A stretch of 64,000 bases of DNA from Epiperipatus broadwayi (GCA_028023455.1 JAQFVV010012402.1:10026292-10090291), one strand, 5' to 3'. Shown: positions 13,236 to 25,741, counted from the stretch's first letter. The notes: generated by a model from the letters alone, not told the origin. Made by a program: numbers and translations.

Positions 13236-13379
13236 ATGGCTACGCTAGAAGAGTCATTTAGCTCCGAACAGTTATCGATGTCTCTTAATCAGGATCATGC
13301 TTTGGAGGAGTTGTATGTACCAGTTAAAGTTTTAGGACGTGGGGCATTTGGAGAAGCAAAGCTATATAGGAAAACAGAG
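13236..13379 (+). CDS. NIMA-related kinase, NEK9-like, first coding exon
   Basis: Forty-eight codons encode the N-terminus of a serine/threonine kinase. Residues 1-24 are a short acidic, serine-rich leader. Residues 27-48 read YVPVKVLGRGAFGEAKLYRK then TE, the first beta strands and the glycine-rich ATP-binding loop (GRGAFG, residues 34-39). This matches the NEK8/NEK9 branch, and the alanine-phenylalanine loop and LYR string fit NEK9 best. In animals NEK9 is a mitotic kinase with an RCC1-repeat region, activating NEK6/7 at spindle poles. The exon ends exactly at a phase-0 donor, GAG|GTGAAT (GT at 13380-13381). The ATG at 13236 is chosen because the longer open frame has no upstream ATG. The catalytic lysine, activation loop and RCC1 repeats would lie on later exons not found here. 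NEK8 or another NEK is the main alternative. Confidence 0.85.
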
Positions 13380-13525
13380 GTGAATAAAAATCTCTCAAAA
13401 AATTAAATTGTGATTAATTTTCATTAAAAGTGATTTTATTTTAACCAATCTAAAATTAATTTAATATATATTGAAGTAAAAAAATAAATTTTTTCCCCAT
13501 TTAAATATTTCTTTTTCATCGAGAG

Positions 13526-13552
13526 CCCCCCCCCCCCCCAAAAAAAAAAAAA
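13526..13552. repeat. C14-A13 homopolymer junction
   Basis: Fourteen C (13526-13539) are followed directly by thirteen A (13540-13552), about 150 bp inside intron 1. A run of nine G follows at about 13770. These are slippage-prone and their lengths may be sequencing artefacts. Confidence 0.9.
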
Positions 13553-16500
13553 CCCTTTTTTTAGTTATAAAATTTAATGTCAGTTTAGTTTGGTATTTAT
13601 TATTACGCAAATTTTCGCTTAAGAAGTTTTCGATTATTTATTTATTTTCTAATTCTGTACTTTTAAATTAAATATTAGTTTTTAAAATAATTTGAAGAGT
13701 GAAAATTTTTTTTTCGAATTTAATTTTATTTAACGATTGCGTGTGTATTAAGTGCATTTCTGGGAATGGGGGGGGGGGCATGTTGAGTTTATTACAATGG
13801 AAAATGTGATCCACGAGAAATAACTAACATCAGTGTCACCGATTTTCATTTGATTTCAAACAAAATTATTATAGTGTTTAATATTTATATTTATGTAATT
13901 ATAAAGCAATGATACCAAATAGAGATGCTTGTATGTATATATGTATTGTTAATTTCTTAATGCTTGCGCATACACTGCTTTTAGATATAAAAGTAACTTT
14001 TATCTTGTAACAAATCCAATAACTAAATTTTATATAATAATATTGTTAAAATATACAATTCTTATCTGTATTCTATACAATAAATCATCATTTACATATG
14101 TAAGTTTTCTCTTTGTTTAAACAATGATGTCAATCTTACCTTATTTAAGAACCAGTTTAAAAGAAATAGTCTAGTATTAAGGAGTTAGCAAGCTGTGTCA
14201 AAGTTGCATTGATAATAATCAGATATCACTCGGTTATATTATTCAATAGCCTTTAATTATTTAACTTAACATACACGTGTATCACCTAGACATCTAAATA
14301 TGTTTTATGCAATATACACACTATATTTTAATATCTAGCTATATATTAAAAGTTTTTTTTTCATGTCTTTGTACATGTAGTTCAGGCTACATATATTTAT
14401 AATAGAAAAAATCGTGAATAAAAGTGTTATTTATTACGTTATTTATTTATTTATTAAAATTTGAGAGCAGATTTTTATGTTTTAAGGATACATGTATTTT
14501 TGATTGTAAAAAGTTAATTTGGTTTTTTATCATAATTTAATTTTCATTTTGTTTGTAAAATAATTACAATTTTCAATAAAAGGTACTTATAAAAATAAAT
14601 AGTTTACAATTAAATTGCTGTTTAGTTCATATAAAAAATATTTGCTGTATTGCTATAACCTACAGATTTCTGTTAATGATGTATTTAGTGGTATTTTAAA
14701 TGCATTAAAAATTATATTAAAAAAAACTTAATTTATTGATTAAAAAATCATATTGCCCGATTATCATCACAAGATATTGCTCTAAAAAAAAAGACCTGTC
14801 TCATTGGTTTGCTTTTCTCAAACAGATGATGGACAGCATGGAAATAATGTAATAATACTGATAGTAATAATAAAACCATTTCATTCCATTGCAAATTTAA
14901 TGATACATTGTGATATAAAATCAGTATTTGTTAATAAGTATTTCACCATTTTCTTTCAAAATATGGCACATTAATTTCAATATATATATATATATATATT
15001 GCAACAGGATCCTCCCCTATACCACCATCAACAGCTCAGTTTCCTTTTGTATATAACCAGCCCTACTCTTCTTTTTTTTCTTTTAGTACAATTACTCTTA
15101 TTTTCTGGTTTCCTACTCTATTTTCAATTTCCTTATAGCTCTCTCTATTACTTATACATTCTCATTCTGCATTCATTTTTTATTTTGTATTATATCATAT
15201 ATGTTTTTTACTAATGCCACTTTGGTTGTGACAAATGTTACACTCATATTCTGTGAGCTAAAGTTCATCTTGAAAGCACCAAATGTAATAGGATAGACAA
15301 AGTCATTTTTAAGTCTGAACCATTGGGGATCAAATGTAACAGAATTACCCCTTATACCACCATCCCTTGTTGGAGTGGTCAATATACTACTATATTTATA
15401 ATAGCATATTGAGGAATAAATATTATTATGTATAATGTTTAGCTTATACAGCAACATTTCCTGCCCATTATAGGATATATTTTTTTTTATAAGCCCTGAA
15501 GTTAGTAGAAAATTTAGTTGTTTTGCATAGATAAAGCCTCAAAACAGTGCCATTAAGACTCATGTTCAAACTATACCCTGATATCCAGTTAACTTAACAT
15601 AGTTCAGGAAGCAATGAGAATTAAGTGAGATATTGCACAATTAACACTGCTGAATGGAATACATGAATAGAAAAAGGTACAAAGAAACATATAATTAATA
15701 ACAGTCGTTTATTTTACCATAACAATATGCAATATATGTCAACATTATAACAACAACAAAAAATAAAAATATAAGTCTATATATAAGAAAGTAATATACC
15801 CCTTAAAATTGAGATTTAAAATAATATTTCATTTTACTCCTTTTGCCTGACCAATTATATGATACACACATATATTAAATGCAAATCATTTATAATTATC
15901 GAATAAATCTTTTTTTTTTTAAATTGATGTATAAATTAGTCATGGTTAACTAAAAATTAAACCAAAGGAATTCTTACGAGAATCCTTCTTTTGTTTTCTT
16001 TACTTGTTGATGATTTGTTTGTCTGTTTATGTGTTTTAGCTCTTCATCAATTCTTTTTTTCTTTTAGGAAAACAGGGCTTGTCAGGATCCATTTGAAGCT
16101 TGAATTTATAATTGTTATCTCAGTTGTCCTTCATATGTTTTTCGAAATATGAATCTAGCATTTTACAAAATTCATAAAGCTTTCACTTTTATGAATAAAA
16201 AGTTTAAAGTTATAATTTGTCCCATTTATAATCCATAATTCTGTAATTTTTTTATTTTTTTGAATTTATTTTAAAAATTTGCTATAATTAATTTCAGAAG
16301 ATAGAGACAAATGATCAATGTGTATTTAAAGATTACTTTTAGCCATTCTTATGTTTTGGATTGGATATCATGAAAACACCATATTACAATTTTAGAGCTG
16401 TTTGTGCGAGGTGACAAGGAGCTATGAGTTGCCTTTAATTTTCCATTTGATCAAAGATTGCTTCTACATTATCCACGATCATCGCATATGTTTAAACAAA

Positions 16501-18532
16501 TGCAATATATATCCACTTTTGAAAGTTTTTGTTTAAAAGCCTGTACTCCTTGATAGCCCTTGAAAATACCAAAGCAACTTCTCAATAGTAATTGGAACTC
16601 GGAACACTGGCTGCATATCTAGCGAACTGTACTCTGGCTATAACTGGAGAACTAGCATTGACTTTAAATTTTCAGCCCTATTTATCTATAATAAAGTGTT
16701 TTTTTTAAAAACGCACACTTCCTGCAATAGAATCTCACCTTTATGGCAAAAACCAATCTAAACTAATCACGTAGCCCATCACTATATATGTTTTTATATG
16801 CCCAACATAATTAATTACATAGTTCAAGGCTTTAAGTATTTTTTTAATACATAGCCAGCACGATGTTATTCAAATGTTTTAATTAATTACAAAAATAAAA
16901 AAAAATATTAATTTAACATTTCATTTTTTCTTTCTTTACGTAACTACACGCAAATAACAAAATTATCAACTTTTTAGTTAATAAAAGTTTTCATTATATT
17001 GATATTAATACACACACATACAAATTAGTAAATAAACCTTAACAAATAGAATACTTCCAGCATTACAATTAAATAACTGTTTTGATATATATAAACTATG
17101 GTTCTAGATTACATTATATATAAATATTTATTACACTTTCTCTTTTCAAATCTTGTTTTATTCTATGAACCATTTTCCACTTCATTTTTCCTCCAATATT
17201 TCAACCTTATTATATGGCCATTGTCAAGATTATTCCTACTATATATATCAATTGTAATTGGCAAAAAATGATCTCATGAAATTAGTGTTATAATCCAAAA
17301 TAAGCGACTGGATGGTATCTTACCAAAATCTTAGCTTAATGAGTAATAAGCGAATAATTCTCTTAATGTAACCAAAATATTTTATCTCTACTTTAAATAT
17401 CTAAAACAATGTAAAATGTTCGAATAATAATATCTCAGAGTTATAATATATAAATGCATATGCAGAGGAAACAAATCTAATAATATTTATATCGCTAGTG
17501 GATTCTCTCTATGTTTTTAAATGTAAATAAATCAGACAATGTTTTCTCAGGGTTTTAAAATATTAAGTACTATAAATAAGTGTCTTAAAATTTTATCGTT
17601 TAATTATAAACTTTATAATTGATACAGATGGATAACAAATGGGATTTTATTGTATCCAAACCATATCTTACAATAACCAAACCATGATATTTAAATTATA
17701 AATGCTAGTATTAGCGATTAATATCAAGAATGTTACTTCTAGAAATCAGTGTATGTATCTTTAAATAAATGTAATATGATATCATGTGACCATAGATTAC
17801 TAATTAGATGTCGAGTGCAAAAATATGAACTACGAAAGTCCAAAATAATCAATTTATTTACAAAAGTAGAAGTATAATAATAATAATAATAATAATAAAT
17901 TAAGTATTCAATAAATTATATATTCTAAAAGATTTCAAATGACTTTTAAATGTAGAAATTTTAAACCCAAACAATATCAAAATTATATTATGTGTATCTC
18001 TGCAAGTTGTTGGACAAATCATTGAAAAAGGTTGTTTATGCAATTATTAAATAAATCTCAGTATTAAATAATTATTAAACAATTAATTGAAAACAATGTT
18101 TTGAATGATCTCCTTTATATAATCTCTATTTATATATTCGAATCACATAAGTGCATGTGGCATTTAAAATTGCCTGCCTTTCACAGGTTATAAATAAAAA
18201 TCACCAGCTTTCCTCTGATGTGAGATTATATCATACTATATGAAATATTTATGACCAGAGAGATGAAAATATAATCAACATAGATACATATATTATTAAA
18301 AAATATGGCTACCCAGGCTACACATAAAATTGTGAGGAACTTATTTCTCTGCTGATATAAATTATCAGAAGCTTATTTCTCTATTGAACAACAATATAGC
18401 AATACGTTTAAAAAAACTCATCACCACAGGAATAATATAAATTCTACAAATAATTCTTTAATCTTTTGATTGAATACAAGTATAATTTATATATTACCAA
18501 ATTCACCACTTCCTTTATTTTGCTGTAATATC
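13553..18532. other. Intronic AT-rich stretch, no gene seen
   Basis: Contains a (TA)n tract at about 14981-14999 and, just after it, a T/C-rich stretch. The ACCACCATC string occurs at about 15021 and again at 15357, about 340 bp apart and both after a CCCCT(A/T)TA context, which hints at an old element between them. A GC-richer patch lies at 16395-16680. No splice-bounded exon is recognised. Confidence 0.35.
17874..17899. repeat. (AAT)n microsatellite
   Basis: About eight uninterrupted ATA/TAA units. Confidence 0.9.
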
Positions 18533-18780
18533 TTATATAAATGCAATTTACCCACTGTACTTTAAATACTTTTTAGCAAAACCCTTTTATTATACATTTA
18601 TGCATACAAATCTTACATTTTGATTTGCATACACAGTCTTAAGTTTCGATTGTCCTGCAGTGATTCTGAAGAAGATTGCAAGACAGTCAAAACATAAGAT
18701 TGTCTATCCATATATGTACAATAAAAGGTTTTTGCTAAAAAGTGTTTAAAGTACAATGGATAAATTGCAGTTATAATTTA
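18533..18780. repeat. Nested inverted repeat adjoining the tRNA-like palindrome
   Basis: Positions 18533-18597 are the inverted complement of about 18716-18780, sharing TTTGCTAAAAAGT, AAGTACA and AAATTGCA. The loop between them carries a second shorter inverted pair (about 18620-18655 and 18675-18705). The loop contains CTGAAGA (18667-18673) and, 16 bases later, AAAAC, resembling the CTGAnGA cores of the foldback elements. No coding is seen. Confidence 0.6.
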
Positions 18781-19692
18781 TATACTTGAAGTTTTTTGAT
18801 GTAATTATATAAGGGATTTGAACATAGACTTTCAAGATCCCTTCAGATACTTGCTCTATCTCATACAACCAATACACATGACCATCCATATGTGAAAAAG
18901 ATAAATGATCTCCAATATACATATTTCTTTCTGAACCAGCACTCATTAGTTGGTCTAGATCATCATCTCCCACACACACACACATATATATATATATATA
19001 ATCAATGCTCAGTTTATATTAAGGTAGCAAATCTTCAAACTTTAAAGGACAGGCTTCAATCTACTTCACCCTCACTTCTTCAGCCATCATAAAAATCTGA
19101 TGATGGAATGCTGAAATCCCTTGTTGATGACTTTTAAATCATTCTGACCACACAGAAGAGGATGGGCAAGTTGTAGGCTGAATGTGTAATATTTTGTCTG
19201 AATACACATATAATTTATATACTTGGAGGTATTAGATATAATTATCTAAGGAATTTGAACACATATTCACCGTGTAGCCTGCCCATCCTTCTGTGTTTTT
19301 AAATGGATCAAGTCCTATACATGAGGGGGCAGAGTGACCTTAAATAAATATGGGCATGACAATAATATTGGCATAAACAAGGGATTTGTGTGTTCTATCA
19401 TCATATTTTCAATGATATTGATGGCTGAAGAGTTGGAGAGTGGAGAATATTGAAGCCTGCCCAATTTGCTATCTTAATATAAACCAATCACTGATTATAT
19501 ATGTGTGTGGGAAATGATGATCTGGTCCAACTAATAGGTGCTAGTTTATTACAAAATATGTATATTGGAGATTATTTATCTTCACATGTGTGTGGTCATG
19601 CTTATTGGTTGTATGAGATAGAGTGGATAGTTGAATGGGGGCTTGAAAGTCTGTGTTCAAATTCCTTATATAAATAATTCTTTATAAAAACC
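18771..19692. mobile_element. Palindromic element with tRNA-like promoter boxes, copy 1
   Basis: The left arm (about 18773-19130) and right arm (about 19365-19692) are diverged inverted copies. The right arm carries GAGATAGAGTGGA (A-box-like, about 19615) and TGTTCAAATTCC (B-box-like, about 19651) in plus orientation, and the left arm carries the complement. The family recurs at 33185, 47808 and 49020. Arm ends run into (CA)n(TA)n at 18969-19002. It looks like a tRNA-derived SINE that became a palindrome, but the superfamily is not known. Confidence 0.65.
18969..19002. repeat. (CA)n(TA)n compound microsatellite inside the palindrome arm
   Basis: CA units are followed directly by TA units. 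The equivalent place in the other arm (about 19495-19513) holds a shorter TATATGTGTGTG tract, so the microsatellite belongs to the element. Confidence 0.85.
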
Positions 19693-22050
19693 TCTAGCAT
19701 ATACTTATGTTATCTTAATGTTCTTTATATTGTACTATTAAAAATACTTGATAATCTTTTAACATAATATAGAGGCTAGAATTTGATCAATAAAACATAT
19801 GACAGTGTATAAACCAAACATATATAACCTCTCTCCAATACAAGTATACACATACAAATATGGCACCAATCTTATATATAGTTATAAATTTAAACAATTA
19901 CCTATACATCCATGTTTGATCCTGTTTCTCTATTATGAGAAATTTATTTTATTGCGAACAATGAAACTTGACAGTAATAATACATAATATGTATATATTT
20001 TATTATCTAAAGTTCTTTCAAAGTCCTTCAATGTCACGAACATACGTCTGAATTAAGACATTATTGAAATATAATGAAACATTTACCACCAGTTATTAAT
20101 TTACTTTAGAGAATAAGTGAGTTAAAAATTATAAATATTTAATTTATATTTGGAAAGTTTTGCTGATAGAAATAGATTTTAGTTAGATTTATTGATAAAG
20201 AGTAGTTGTATAATGGTTCTATGAAGTTTGATTGAGTATACTTTTTTTTTTTTTTGAGATAAGGTCAATGCATCATTTTTTGTGACATATTTTTCAGTTT
20301 ACAACTAAAACAACTAAAATTTAAAAACTAGTTTGCATATACAATATAGAAAATATATATGAGAGAAAGTTTAAGAAAAACTTATCAGGCATGTATTATT
20401 TCCAATAATAAAATTGTACATTTTTCTCATATGTTTCTAAAATCAGAAAGTCTTAGAGCTCATTGATGAAAGCAAAAGCCAGAAACTTGTTTGAGATTGT
20501 TGATATACTATATTATCTGGTATTCAATAATTCATTAAGTTTACAGTAGAGGGCTCTGGAGTAGTGTTCTGGAAGCATATGTTATAAAGATAATACAAGA
20601 ATCAAATAAATATAAAATAGATTAAAAGTGTTGTAGTTATATATAAAAAGTAATGAAATACATTTTGTATAATGAACCTTATTAAAAATTAAACAAATTT
20701 TTTTTTTATATAATTAAGAAATAACAACAAAGCATTTATCTTAATATTCAGAAACATTCCATCATGTTAATGTACTTTTTAAAATTACTGTATATATCTT
20801 TAACAGAATTTAAAATCTAAAATATTTTTTTTATTACAAAAGAATTTTACAATTCTTATAGTATTCCATTTGCAATAGATTTCAAGAATAAAATCTCTTA
20901 TGTATCATTTTTGTATTTTTAATTAAAAATTGTTACGGCAAAATTAACATATTTGTCTAGCTAGTCCATAATATGGAATCAGAATCTAAAATAGATGTAA
21001 CTTGGAATTTTTCAGATCATAAATAAACTTACTTTTTTTGTAGATAATTGAGACTTAACGAATCTAGCTGTATAGTCTGTATTGGATAGTAAATGAATAT
21101 CTAGATATTATCTACAGATTAAAGATATTATTTTGGATTGGTCAGATGAATGGTACTATATTAGTAATAAAAAGAATACAATATAACACAACCTTTCTCA
21201 CTGGTAGAGTGGCATATTCTTTGGGCTTTTATTTTTAATTAATCTCTATTAATTAATTGTTTAAACAATTTAATTTTGAGTAAAAAATAATAGTGTTTGC
21301 TAACTGTCTGGTTTTTGGGAAAAAAAACCCAATTCTTTGTAGTAGTTAGAAACAGTGTGACAATGATATGACGAAACATTTAGTTAATTCATCATAGTTT
21401 CTCCATTTAGTTAATTCATCATAGTTTCTCTGACTTATAATTTTTTCATAATGATTTTTAGTTTAGATAAATTTGATTTCAGTTATTTATTACAAGTAAA
21501 GCTCTTTGAATGTAATTTTTTTGATTACAAGAATATTTGACCCAAAAAGATTAAATGTTAATACAAAATGTAGTTTTTTTTCTGCAGGTCATATTTATAA
21601 GTGTGAAACAGACTTTTTATTAAGTTACATTCTCACATCCAATCTTCCAGCAAAAGATTGAGTTGGACTTTCTGCAACTGACTTTCTATTAGATAAACCT
21701 AGTTGAATCTTATTAATAAAATTATCAAACTTAAAATGTTAGACTTGCTGATCTAAACCCTATTATTATAGATTAATAAGATGCAATTAAATTTACAGTT
21801 TTTAATATTTTCAGATTCACCAGAGTTAGTAAAAATGTCCAGTGTAACAAAATATGATTATATAATAATAAAGTGCAAAGGAGAAAATTTAAAGAAGCTG
21901 CTCACATGACAATGGCAAAAAATCCCATACGCCAACCCAGTGTGACTATACATAATGTATGGAAACCACTAATCAACTTTGATCTTAGGAAAAAGTGGAG
22001 AAATCAGGAGGAACTTCATAGATAAATATATGAAATTACTACAGATTGTT
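19693..22050. other. Intronic AT-rich stretch, no gene seen
   Basis: Only homopolymer runs and one small tandem duplication (21377-21430) stand out. Confidence 0.4.
21377..21430. repeat. 27-bp tandem duplication
   Basis: A 27-bp unit beginning CATTTAGTTAATTC occurs twice in perfect direct tandem (21377-21403, 21404-21430), implying a recent slippage duplication. Confidence 0.9.
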
Positions 22051-22262
22051 GCCTTTGGCAGGATGGCTCAGTCGATGAGAGCATTACCTTAAAATTCAAA
22101 ACTCAAAAATCTAAGGACCTAGGTTCCAATCCCATGCCAGTACTGTCACTGATCATGCCAGCAACATCTGATGAAGAGGAGAGACTAATACCTCTCAAAA
22201 CATGTGCATATACTAACCTGTTTGATGTGCTATCATTAAGTTGAATGTTTTTGGAATATTTA
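22051..22262 (+). mobile_element. tRNA-derived SINE (family 3), near full length
   Basis: A-box TGGCTCAGTCGATGAG (22064-22079) and B-box AGGTTCCAATCCC (22121-22133) are correctly spaced for a polymerase III promoter. After the head comes a body with CTGATGA, a possible stem GAGGAGAG/CCTCTC, then AAAACATG (about 22168-22206), and an AT-rich tail. The stem flanked by CTGATGA and AAAAC resembles a hammerhead core with one changed base. An RTE reverse-transcriptase remnant begins just downstream, and RTE LINEs commonly mobilise SINEs. Confidence 0.7.
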
Positions 22263-22305
22263 AATAAAGTTAAATTTTTCTAAAGACATTTAATACATAT
22301 ATTAG

Positions 22306-23062
22306 ATGATGGAAATAGTCCAATATAAAAACACAATCTTTTACAATAAGTTTTATGATTTTGTAGATGATGTTATTGTTTTTACTAATAATGCTTCAGA
22401 ACTTCAGGAAATGTTGCAAGAATTATCATTTGAAAGTAAAAAGGTAGGACTAAAGATAAATGCTAAAAAGACTAAAAAAAGAAAATAAAGATTGATAATC
22501 ATGAATTAGAAAATGTTTAATAGTTACAAATACTTTGATCATATTATTATTAAAGATGAAAACATAATGGATGAAATCATTCATAGAAGTAAACTTAGAT
22601 GGAATACTTTTGGTAGAAATAAGTTGGTATTAAAAGAAAATATGCCTATATGTTTGATAAAAAAGACATGTGTTTTACCAATTCTAACTTATGGATCTGA
22701 GAATAGAGCACTTAATAGAAGAGTAATACAGATATTTTAGATTATTGAACAAAGTATGGAAAAAATGAATGTTAAAAATAATAAGAATAGATAGAAAATT
22801 AAATACATGGATAGAGAACAAACAGATATCATTGATATCCTTGAAAGAAGAGACAGAAATGGAACTGAACTGGATATATTTATAGAAAAAATGATAATTG
22901 ATGGATAATTGAAGTTTTAAATAGAATTCCAAAAGATTGTAAAAGACTTAGAAAGTTACTACATACGAAATGGATGGCTAAAATAAGACTAGTATGGTAT
23001 GGAGAAGAGAAACTAGGGATCAGAGAAACTGGATTAGACATAGAGAAACCTCATTATAATGT
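22306..23062 (+). pseudogene. RTE-type LINE reverse transcriptase, 3' part, decayed
   Basis: The first open piece (22306-22488) contains the RT active-site variant FVDDVIVF at about residues 19-26, followed by ELQEMLQEL and KKVGLKIN, the palm/thumb transition of RTE elements. A second piece (22513-22740) has CVLPILTYGSE, the conserved C-terminal block. Further traces, read across frame breaks, resemble the terminal RDR-W-type region to about 23040. Stops and frameshifts separate the pieces, so it is inactive. The 5' portion with endonuclease is absent (typical 5' truncation). It differs in sequence from the minus-strand copy at 25970-27450. Confidence 0.8.
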
Positions 23063-23949
23063 GGATGAATTATGGTTGAAAATATTGATGATGCCTTTTT
23101 TTATTAATCCAAAAGTTAATTAATCTTATTTTTAAATATTAATAATGAAATACAAATTTGAATGGTGAGGGGGGTTTAATCAATTTTACTAAGTCAATAA
23201 TCAGTATGATTTGACATGAGCAAATTCTAACATAGAGTTAGAACAATACATAGCACCTCATGAGTACTAACTCTAAAAATGAAAGCTATTATAATTTGAG
23301 ACAAATGAAGTATATATTACTTATTTCTTAGTAATTGTTTAAAGTATGGAACATGGCATTCTATGCATTTTGCTGAGTTTTCACTATTTATAATTTTTAA
23401 ATTACTATATATATTAGAAAAGTTACTATTTATAATTTTTTAAAGTTAAAACTGCAAAAAAAAAAATCCGTAGCAAAATTGATCAAAATATAGAACTGAT
23501 TACAGTATATAATATTGCAAATGATTTTGTCAAAATTCAAAATAAGTTTTTTTTTATGTGAACTTCACTTTCACTTATGAGATATAATTCATATGTGAAA
23601 ATGCGTTATATAATTTTCCATGTTCAAATACATATTTTAGTTAATATATTGCAGTTTTATAAGTATCTATTCTATGAGATCAAAATATAATTTTTATTTG
23701 TAATAATATGTATTTCATCACAGTATTATTGAATTAAAAATTGAATTATACATCTTAATTCTTTACTATTATATTTGAATTACCATATAATTATTTTATT
23801 GCACTATCCCTCAATTTACTAATATACAAACACACATATCATTGTTTAAAATAAAGGTATTTTTCTCTTAGCATGTTGAAACCGCTTGAGGGTGTATTTT
23901 CTATGTAAACAAACACAAATATAGCGTTTTCCAACTTTAAATTATACAG
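23063..23949. other. Intronic AT-rich stretch, no gene seen
   Basis: No recognisable element or exon. Confidence 0.4.
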
Positions 23950-25089
23950 TATTTATAACCTAATTGGGCTTGGCCACTTGATGGCGTTCTGGCTCACCAA
24001 AACACCTAACAAATGCCGTTTACAAGGCCTGACTTATGGCTATAGAAAACATCTAATGTTTGTCTTAGCCATTAGAAGGCCATTGATGATGATGTAACGC
24101 AGAAATAATACGGCCTATTTCTGCTTCATGACAGTTACTGTGAATCCACACACTTATCTTTCATGTACAGTTTGATATATATATGTGTGTAGTTTGATTA
24201 GTCAAATTTTTACAATATACGTTACACAATCTTTGTATTTGTAATGAATTTAAGAAACCTGACTTTATAGTAAATTTTCCAAATGGCCACACCCTTATTT
24301 AGAGAAGGTGTAATGTGTAAAAGCTTGCCGAGGATACGTCAACAGAATTCGGCCGAGTTCGCGTGCGAAATCGTTTTCATGTGAAATACCACGTAGTTCA
24401 TAAAATGGCTGGCAATCGTGTAACTTTTTCCGCAGTTGCCGAAAACAGAAGCCGAGTATTTCTGTTGTCCAATAAAAATATACACGATTTTTTGTAAATT
24501 TCATAGAAAGCACATATTATAAACATGTTTAATAAGTAAAGAAGACATTTATATGTGTTTGTTGTTGTTTAAAAAAGTTTGAGTTTCTTTCTTTTGTCCG
24601 ACTACGGTTATGATTTTGATATTTTTTATTTTAGCATTACAAACAACAGAACACTAACCCTAAAACTAACCCTAACCTTAAAACTAACCCTAAACCTAAA
24701 CCTAAACTAACCCTAAATCTAACCCTAAACTAACCCTAAAACTAACCCTAAACCTAACCCTACCCCTACACAGTTGTTTTGTTATGTGAAAGACATCGCT
24801 AAATAGACATCGCAAAAAAAGTTCTAGCAATCAATCAATTAATAACTAAAAAGGAGGAATGATGATAATTTGTCCAAAAACAGCGATTTAAAAATTAAAA
24901 AAAGGTTGTCGTTTACTAAATACAAAATTAAAAAGGCATGAAAAAAAAAAGTTATAGCAATCAATAAATTAATAACCAAAAAAAAAACCCAGCGATTTAA
25001 AAATCACACGGCACTGTAAACCGTACATTGTATTGTTTTTGACTGCTAATAACACCATCAAGTGGCCAAGCCCGATTACATTATAATTA
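23950..25089. mobile_element. 1.1-kb terminal-inverted-repeat element with telomere-like core
   Basis: The left end contains GGGCTTGGCCACTTGATGG (23966-23984) and the right end its complement (25055-25073). Outer flanks extend the match to roughly 38 bp with gaps. Inside are a CpG-rich block (24325-24480), an array of CCCTAA-like units (24653-24769), and an internal duplication (about 24800-24895 and 24930-25005, sharing AGCAATCAAT and CAGCGATTTAAAAAT). A minus-strand frame of 72 codons (24513-24295) crosses the CpG block but matches nothing I know. I cannot define a target duplication or superfamily. Confidence 0.65.
24653..24769. repeat. Degenerate telomere-like (CCCTAA)n array
   Basis: About fifteen CTAACCCTAAA / CCTAAA variants in tandem, reading TTAGGG-like on the minus strand. 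Units are 6-11 bp and imperfect. It sits inside the TIR element, so it probably moved with that element rather than marking an old chromosome end. Confidence 0.85.
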
Positions 25090-25439
25090 CCAATTGCTTT
25101 TTTCATTTATAATATAATCATTATAAGAGAAAAATACCAAAATAAAAACTGAATAATTATTATTCACTTTTTTCAGTTCAACCCCTGGTGAGAATATGAA
25201 TAATAATCATATTAAAATTCAAGTACTGGGAGTGATACATCTGGCATGATCAACGTGCATGTTGAGCTCTATAGACTTCCACTTGAAAAGTGTGCCCAAT
25301 TATGTATAGCAGTATATAAATGACACATATCAAGCATGATAAGCCTTCTGTTTTTAGGATCACTGATAAATCTTTCAAGATTATTTGTTTTTGGTGATTA
25401 TTTTGTCATCTTTTTTTACCTTATCTTTTACATTAATTG

Positions 25440-25524
25440 TATAATTACGATAGAATGACAGCCTGTTAAGCTAATTGCGCAGACGCTGTGAGAATGTTAT
25501 TAATAAATGAATACCTTCGAACAA
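25440..25524 (+). repeat. 85-bp unit, copy 1
   Basis: Almost identical to 25777-25861. It contains GACAGCCTGTTAAGC and AATTGCGCAGACGC. This copy lacks the flanking inverted repeats of copy 2. Confidence 0.85.
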
Positions 25525-25741
25525 CCACATGATATAGTATTTATATAAGAGTAAAAAGGAATCCTCTTACTCTTACGACTCAAATGTTTATATATGAGCA
25601 AATCTAAAGTAGTTGTAACGAAGGCGTGACTACATAATAGTCACTTTAAATTACTATATATAATGTCTGTATGAATGACGCCAATGAAATTTTCTAGAAT
25701 TTACTAAACGCCACTCTAAACGAAACTAAATCATATACATG

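Noticed and set aside
16060-16100. Acceptor-like TTCTTTTAG followed by a possible second kinase exon
   Set aside because: The sequence after it does not encode the expected kinase strand and stops soon.
24295-24513. 72-codon minus-strand frame in the CpG-rich block
   Set aside because: No homology recognised and no start or splice support; it lies inside a transposon-like unit, so it is not listed as a gene.
24653-24769. True telomere or chromosome end
   Set aside because: The array is short, degenerate and enclosed by inverted repeats, with ordinary sequence on both sides.
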